The notes below the pieces were generated by a model, which ran no database searches, was not told the origin of the DNA, and was given only the letters and a program-made list of their open reading frames with translations. From contig JAHIMN010000161.1 of the NCBI GenBank assembly GCA_018896395.1, positions 1 through 9,560 of the forward strand: a DNA stretch of 9,560 nucleotides, written 5' to 3'. Source of the DNA: Verrucomicrobiota bacterium (GTDB taxonomy: Bacteria; Verrucomicrobiota; Kiritimatiellia; JAAZAB01). A program made the position numbers and the translations under genes. Below, in pieces: positions 6,527-9,560 of this stretch (the stretch's first letter is position 1; each line of letters opens with the position of its first letter).

Positions 6527-7473
6527 AAATCAGAAATCAAAAATCCGAAATCAACAATCCGATAACAGGGGCGTTGGAGCATTGCGAGCTGTGCCCGCGT
6601 CGGTGCGGGGTCAATCGGGCGATGGAGCGCTTGGGCTATTGTCGAGCCGGGCGCACGACGCAGATTTTCCGGTATGGATTGCATCCCGGCGAGGAGCCGT
6701 CCATTTCCGGCACGCGCGGGTCAGGCGCCATTTTTTTCAGTCGGTGTACATTGCGTTGTGTTTATTGCCAGAATTATCCCTGGAGCCAGGAAGGTTGCGG
6801 TGAAACCTACACGGTCGAGGAACTGGCCGGAATCTTTAGCGCTCTTCGCGCGGAAGGCTGTCATAACTGGAACCTGGTGAGCCCAACGTCCTGGTTGCCG
6901 ATGATTGTCTCGGCGCTGGCGCACGCGCGCGGGGCTGGCCAAAACCTGCCGGTAGTGTATAATACCAGCGGATTTGAACGGGTAGAGACAGTACGCGCCA
7001 TGGCCGGAAAAGCGGATGTTTATCTGACTGACCTGCGGTATGCCAGTTCGGAAGTTGCCGTGCGCGGGTCCGATGCCGCGGCATATGTGCAGTGTGCCCG
7101 GTCAGCGTTGCTGGAAATGTGGCATCAGGCGGGGCCGCTCGTGGTGGATGCCGAGGGTATTGCCGTGCGCGGTGTGATATGCCGGCTGTTAATTCTGCCC
7201 GGGCTGGCGCGCGAGGCCTGCGCCTCGCTGGAATGGCTGGCGGATAAGCTCGGCCCAAAGGTGGCGGTGAGCGTCATGGCGCAATACACGCCGGCATATC
7301 GGGCGATTGGCCAGGCTCCGTGGAGCCGGGCCATTACCCGCGCGGAATATGACGTTGTGTGCCGGACGGTTGAGCGGTTAGGATTCACCGAAGGATGGAT
7401 CCAGGATTTCGGCGCCGCGCCCGGTGGTACGCTGGCGGGGTTCAATATGCCGCCGCGTCGAAAGACGGAATGA
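6520..7473 (+). CDS. PflX-like radical SAM protein (COG1313), start uncertain
   Basis: A radical SAM enzyme related to pyruvate formate-lyase activase homologues of the PflX group; its reaction is not known. Numbered from ATG 6520 (317 aa): the N-terminal cysteine cluster CELCPRRCG has Cys22, Cys25 and Cys29, with Cys41 in GYCRAG; EEPSISGTRGSGAIFF at 58-73 is the family signature; the radical SAM motif CTLRCVYCQN at 76-85 has Cys76, Cys80 and Cys83 for the [4Fe-4S] cluster. TSWLP (123-127) and YLTDLRY (168-174) follow in a partial TIM barrel. Start choices are ATG 6406 (reads through two repeats), ATG 6520 (AAGG 4 nt upstream) or TTG 6574 (just before the first Cys pair). I chose 6520, but 6574 is plausible because 6520-6573 is mostly heptamer array. 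It follows the EF-G-like gene and precedes yebC by 48 nt, so it is probably co-transcribed. Family sure, start not. Confidence 0.85.
   Translation: MTEIRNQKSEINNPITGALEHCELCPRRCGVNRAMERLGYCRAGRTTQIFRYGLHPGEEPSISGTRGSGAIFFSRCTLRCVYCQNYPWSQEGCGETYTVEELAGIFSALRAEGCHNWNLVSPTSWLPMIVSALAHARGAGQNLPVVYNTSGFERVETVRAMAGKADVYLTDLRYASSEVAVRGSDAAAYVQCARSALLEMWHQAGPLVVDAEGIAVRGVICRLLILPGLAREACASLEWLADKLGPKVAVSVMAQYTPAYRAIGQAPWSRAITRAEYDVVCRTVERLGFTEGWIQDFGAAPGGTLAGFNMPPRRKTE
6525..6559 (+). repeat. Degenerate heptamer array, NNAAATC family (5 units)
   Basis: Five 7-bp units: AAATC is intact at 6527, 6534, 6541 and 6548, and the fifth core is CAATC at 6555. The variable leading pairs are GG, AG, AA, CG and AA. 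A decayed sixth unit may follow at 6560-6566. It is the same family and orientation as the array at the start of ruvC, and lies between ATG 6520 and the conserved part of the radical SAM protein. Confidence 0.8.
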
Positions 7474-7508
7474 CGGGAAACGGAAAAACAAAAGACGGAT
7501 CATAAGAC

Positions 7509-7516
7509 GGGGGGGG
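7509..7516 (+). promoter_or_regulatory. G8 tract serving as the yebC ribosome site
   Basis: A run of eight G ends 5 nt before ATG 7522, the usual Shine-Dalgarno position, and is the only purine-rich candidate there. It can pair with the anti-Shine-Dalgarno only in part. Homopolymer G runs can change length by slippage, which here would alter spacing rather than reading frame. Confidence 0.5.
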
Positions 7517-7521
7517 CAATC

Positions 7522-8277
7522 ATGAGCGGGCATAGTAAATGGAAAACCATCCAGCATAAAAAGGGCGCGGCGGATGCCGCGCGCGGGCGAATTTTCAGCA
7601 AACTCAGCAAGGAAATTTCCATCGCGGCGCGCGCCGGCGGCGGCGATCCCACCATGAATCCGGTCCTGCGCACGCTGATTGCCAAGGCCAAAAGCAGTAA
7701 CATGCCGGCCGATAATGTGGATCGCGCCATCAAGAAGGGCTCTGGCGAGTTGGCCGGCGGCCAGCTTGAAGAAATCACCTACGAGGGCTATACCGCCGCC
7801 GGCGTGGCCCTGGTCATCAAAGTCCTGACCGACAACAAGAACCGGGCGGCCTCGGAAATCCGGCATATTTTCGCGAAATTCGGCAGTAACCTGGCGGGCC
7901 AGGGCGCGGTGTCGCGCACGTTCAAGCGCAAGGGACAGATTCTGGTGGAATCCGCCACGGTGGACGAAGACAAGCTTATGGGTATCGCGCTCGATGCCGG
8001 CGCCGAGGATATGCAACAGGACGGCGAAGTGTTCGAGATCATTACCGCTCCCGCCAGTTACCAAGCCGTGGTTGATGCGCTGGAGCATGCCGGCATCAAA
8101 TCCGACAGCTCGGAAATCGTGCTGATCCCGGATGCCTTTGTGCCGGTGACCGATAAAACCACAGCCGGCAACATTATCAAGTTCATCGAAACCCTCGAAG
8201 AGAATGAGGACGTCCAGAACGTTTATTCCAACATCGAAGTGAATGAGGCGATTTTGAAGGATATGGAGCAGAAATAA
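7522..8277 (+). CDS. yebC: YebC/TACO1-family protein
   Basis: A 251-aa protein of the YebC/TACO1/PmpR family, cytosolic, about the normal length (240-250 aa). The N-terminal signature MSGHSKWKTIQHKKGAAD (1-18) and RGRIFSKLSKEI (21-32) is clear. It is followed by GGGDPTMNPVLR (39-50), the helix AKSSNMPADNVDRAIKKGSG (56-75), EITYEGY (83-89) and NKNRAASEIRHIF (104-116). Members have been described as DNA-binding regulators and, more recently, as translation factors relieving ribosome stalling at proline-rich stretches; the sequence alone does not choose. An EF-G paralogue upstream would suit the translation role. The gene is next to ruvC and ruvA as in many bacteria. Its start follows the G8 tract, and its TAA is 10 nt before the ruvC ATG, so the two are likely translationally coupled. 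No defect is seen. Confidence 0.96.
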   Translation: MSGHSKWKTIQHKKGAADAARGRIFSKLSKEISIAARAGGGDPTMNPVLRTLIAKAKSSNMPADNVDRAIKKGSGELAGGQLEEITYEGYTAAGVALVIKVLTDNKNRAASEIRHIFAKFGSNLAGQGAVSRTFKRKGQILVESATVDEDKLMGIALDAGAEDMQQDGEVFEIITAPASYQAVVDALEHAGIKSDSSEIVLIPDAFVPVTDKTTAGNIIKFIETLEENEDVQNVYSNIEVNEAILKDMEQK

Positions 8278-8287
8278 TTTTCAAGTC

Positions 8288-8833
8288 ATGGCTTTCAAAT
8301 CAGAAATCAGAAATCCAAAATCGGAAATCAATACCGCCCGCATCCTGGGCGTGGATACCTCCCTGCGTTCCACGGGACTGGGTTTGATCCAGGTACGCGG
8401 ATCGCGCCTGGAAGTTGTGGAACATGCTCTGGTAAAAAATCCGGCCGCCTGGTCCCTGTCGCGGTGTCTCGTTCATTTGCACGCGGCGATCGGCGAAATC
8501 CTGGAACGGGGCAAGCCCGGAATTGTGGCCATCGAAGGCATTTTTTTCTGCAAGAATGTGCGCACGGCCGTTGTCCTGGGCGAGGCGCGTGGCGTGGTGA
8601 TCGCCGCCTGCGCGGCGGCCGGTGTCCCGGTGTATGAATATTCCCCGCGTCGCGTCAAGCAGGCGGTGGTCGGGTTCGGTGGCGCAGGCAAGGATCAGGT
8701 GATCCGAATGGTGACGTCGCTCCTGGGCTTGCGCGAAGCGCCTGCGGAGGATGCCGCTGACGCTCTGGCCATTGCCATCTGCCATGCCCATGCGGGAAAA
8801 TACGGAGCGCTGATGGGCGCGAAGGAAATATGA
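8288..8833 (+). CDS. ruvC: Holliday junction resolvase RuvC
   Basis: Endonuclease that cuts Holliday junctions symmetrically, working with RuvA and RuvB in recombination repair. It has an RNase H-like fold and is 181 aa. The four catalytic acids are present with near-E. coli spacing: Asp23 (ILGVDTS), Glu83 (AIEGIFFCKN), and Asp155 and Asp158 (EDAADALAIAI). The offsets are 60, 72 and 3 residues. The usual GIDPG loop reads GVDTS here. Residues 4-15 (KSEIRNPKSEI) come from a 7-bp repeat array and are not part of the family fold. ATG 8288 is the only ATG, GTG or TTG in frame between the yebC stop and the core, so the extension is probably made. Its ribosome site is poor (AAG close to the ATG), suggesting coupling to yebC 10 nt upstream. 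The 3' end overlaps ruvA by 4 bp (ATGA). Confidence 0.95.
   Translation: MAFKSEIRNPKSEINTARILGVDTSLRSTGLGLIQVRGSRLEVVEHALVKNPAAWSLSRCLVHLHAAIGEILERGKPGIVAIEGIFFCKNVRTAVVLGEARGVVIAACAAAGVPVYEYSPRRVKQAVVGFGGAGKDQVIRMVTSLLGLREAPAEDAADALAIAICHAHAGKYGALMGAKEI
8295..8329 (+). repeat. Degenerate heptamer array, NNAAATC family, inside the start of ruvC
   Basis: Five consecutive 7-bp units have the core AAATC identical in all five (at 8297, 8304, 8311, 8318 and 8325). The two leading bases vary: TC, AG, AG, CA, GG. All 25 core positions are conserved. It is translated as most of a short extension (KSEIRNPKSEI) ahead of the RuvC fold. Confidence 0.85.
8822..8826 (+). promoter_or_regulatory. Ribosome binding site of ruvA within ruvC
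   Basis: AAGGA lies 3 nt before ATG 8830, inside the last codons of ruvC. Together with the ATGA overlap it implies translational coupling and matched RuvC and RuvA output. Confidence 0.6.
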
Positions 8834-9426
8834 TCACATTCCTTGAAGGCTTATTGGTGGAGAAGACGCCGACGCGCGTGGTGCTGAACGTCGGCGGGGT
8901 GGGCTACGAAGTGTTCATTCCGCTGAGCAGTTTTGACCGATTGGGCGCTCCGCCGCAAACCTGCCGCCTGCTGACCTGCGACTACATCCGCGAAGACCAG
9001 CATAGCCTGTTCGGCTTCGTGAGCGAAGCGGAACGCAAGCTGTTTGTCCTGCTGATGAGCGTCAGCGGCATCGGGCCCAAGTTGGCCCTGAGCGTCTTGA
9101 GCAGTTTGACCGTGCGCGAAATGACCGGTGCCATTGCCGGCGGCGATATCAAGCGGCTCAGCGGGGTGACCGGCATCGGCAAGAAAATCGCCGAGCGCAT
9201 AGTGGTGGAATTACGCGACAAGCTCTCCGCCGCCGAGGGACTCTCAGCCGTCGCGCCCACCGGCGTGGATTTGGGCGGCGACCATCGCGTGCGCGATGCC
9301 GTGCTGGCGCTGATTTCCCTGGGCTACAAACAGGCCGAAGCCCAGAAGATGGCAGCGACGGTTGTCGGAAGCGGCAAACCGGATCTTCCCGTCGAAGACA
9401 TTGTCCGTAAGGCATTAACCCGCTGA
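8830..9426 (+). CDS. ruvA: Holliday junction DNA helicase subunit RuvA
   Basis: Tetrameric junction-binding protein that recruits the RuvB motor for branch migration and presents the junction to RuvC. It is 198 aa, normal for the family (about 200). Domain I is an OB fold with the GGVGYEV signature (22-28) and the acidic pin Glu55-Asp56 (REDQ), at the same numbers as in E. coli. Domain II carries two helix-hairpin-helix motifs, SGIGPKLAL (79-87) and TGIGKKIAERIVVEL (114-128), which hold the DNA backbone. After a linker (about 132-152), domain III, DAVLALISLGYKQAEA (156-171), would contact RuvB. The start is firm: it matches the family N-terminus and has AAGGA upstream. ruvB commonly follows; here the next 134 bp hold only repeats, so ruvB is either further downstream or elsewhere. 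Confidence 0.97.
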   Translation: MITFLEGLLVEKTPTRVVLNVGGVGYEVFIPLSSFDRLGAPPQTCRLLTCDYIREDQHSLFGFVSEAERKLFVLLMSVSGIGPKLALSVLSSLTVREMTGAIAGGDIKRLSGVTGIGKKIAERIVVELRDKLSAAEGLSAVAPTGVDLGGDHRVRDAVLALISLGYKQAEAQKMAATVVGSGKPDLPVEDIVRKALTR

Positions 9427-9479
9427 GCGGTCAGGACTGTCTGCGTGAAAGCGGATTATGGGGGCGTCGATCCCAATGG

Positions 9480-9495
9480 CCTCAGCAAGCTGAGG
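9480..9495. repeat. Near-perfect palindrome after ruvA
   Basis: CCTCAGC (9480-9486) and GCTGAGG (9489-9495) are exact reverse complements separated by AA. It begins 53 bp after the ruvA stop. No T-run follows, so it is not a typical intrinsic terminator; it could be a protein site, a processing hairpin or part of a dispersed repeat. Confidence 0.5.
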
Positions 9496-9503
9496 TCCTA
9501 CTT

Positions 9504-9560
9504 GCCTGGGCGTAGCGCTCGGCGGAGCCTGGCGTAGGGCGCGACCACGCCTTTGGCGTG
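9504..9560. repeat. Direct repeat and hairpin at the window end
   Basis: GCCTGGGCGTAG (9504-9515) recurs as GCCTGGCGTAG (9527-9537), one base shorter. Then CACGCC (9546-9551), TTT and GGCGTG (9555-9560) form a perfect 6-bp hairpin that may extend past the window edge. I find no convincing gene in 9427-9560. The symmetry is seen; a dispersed-repeat identity is inferred. Confidence 0.4.

Noticed and set aside
7465..7510. A sixth array based on ACGG upstream of yebC
   Set aside because: ACGG occurs five times, but at spacings 8, 7, 15 and 12, so there is no consistent period; at most a decayed array.
6421..8329. CRISPR array
   Set aside because: The repeats are 7 bp with 2-3 variable bases; there are no 20-40 bp repeats separated by unique spacers and no cas genes.
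9428..9560. Open frame on the - strand to the window edge
   Set aside because: It is short, arises from GC-rich repeat sequence, and shows no recognisable protein motif.

Overview
This is a bacterial chromosome window of moderately high GC. Six genes are recognisable: five on the + strand are housekeeping-type and one on the - strand is a large glycoside hydrolase. The organism cannot be fixed from sequence alone. Three things loosely suggest a member of the Planctomycetota-Verrucomicrobiota-Lentisphaerota/Kiritimatiellota group: the GVDTSLRSTG start of RuvC, a large GH38 alpha-mannosidase with appended beta-rich modules, and degenerate 7-bp repeats in gene gaps. This is recollection-based inference, not a search result.

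Layout. (1) 1-818, +: 3' part of an RsmB-type 16S rRNA m5C methyltransferase, cut by the window edge. (2) 898-4026, -: GH38 alpha-mannosidase, convergent with rsmB. (3) 4027-4348: divergent intergenic region with an inverted repeat beside the mannosidase ribosome site, a strong hairpin (4185-4214) and a 101-bp inverted-repeat element made of two opposed 7-bp arrays (4214-4314). (4) 4349-6394, +: EF-G-like translational GTPase (EF-G-2 type). (5) 6395-6573: repeat-packed gap. (6) 6520-7473, +: PflX/COG1313-type radical SAM protein of unknown substrate. (7) 7522-8277: yebC. (8) 8288-8833: ruvC, whose first codons are a 7-bp repeat array. (9) 8830-9426: ruvA, overlapping ruvC by 4 bp. (10) 9427-9560: no gene, two hairpins and a direct repeat. 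The classic ruvB gene does not start before the window ends.

How the genes work together. yebC-ruvC-ruvA is the well-known Holliday-junction cluster: RuvA binds the junction and RuvC cuts it. The EF-G-like factor, the radical SAM protein and YebC precede it on the same strand and could be co-transcribed with it. rsmB, the EF-G paralogue and yebC all concern the ribosome. The mannosidase is functionally unrelated and reads the other way.

The most unusual feature is not a gene. Five short arrays lie at gene edges (4214-4248, 4286-4313, 6421-6462, 6525-6559, 8295-8329). All have an exact 7-bp period in which 4-5 bases are nearly invariant and the other 2-3 vary freely. Two belong to one family (NNAAATC), two are inverted copies of another (ATGGNN-type), and one is a third family (NNNAACG). 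Two of them run into the likely start regions of the downstream genes.
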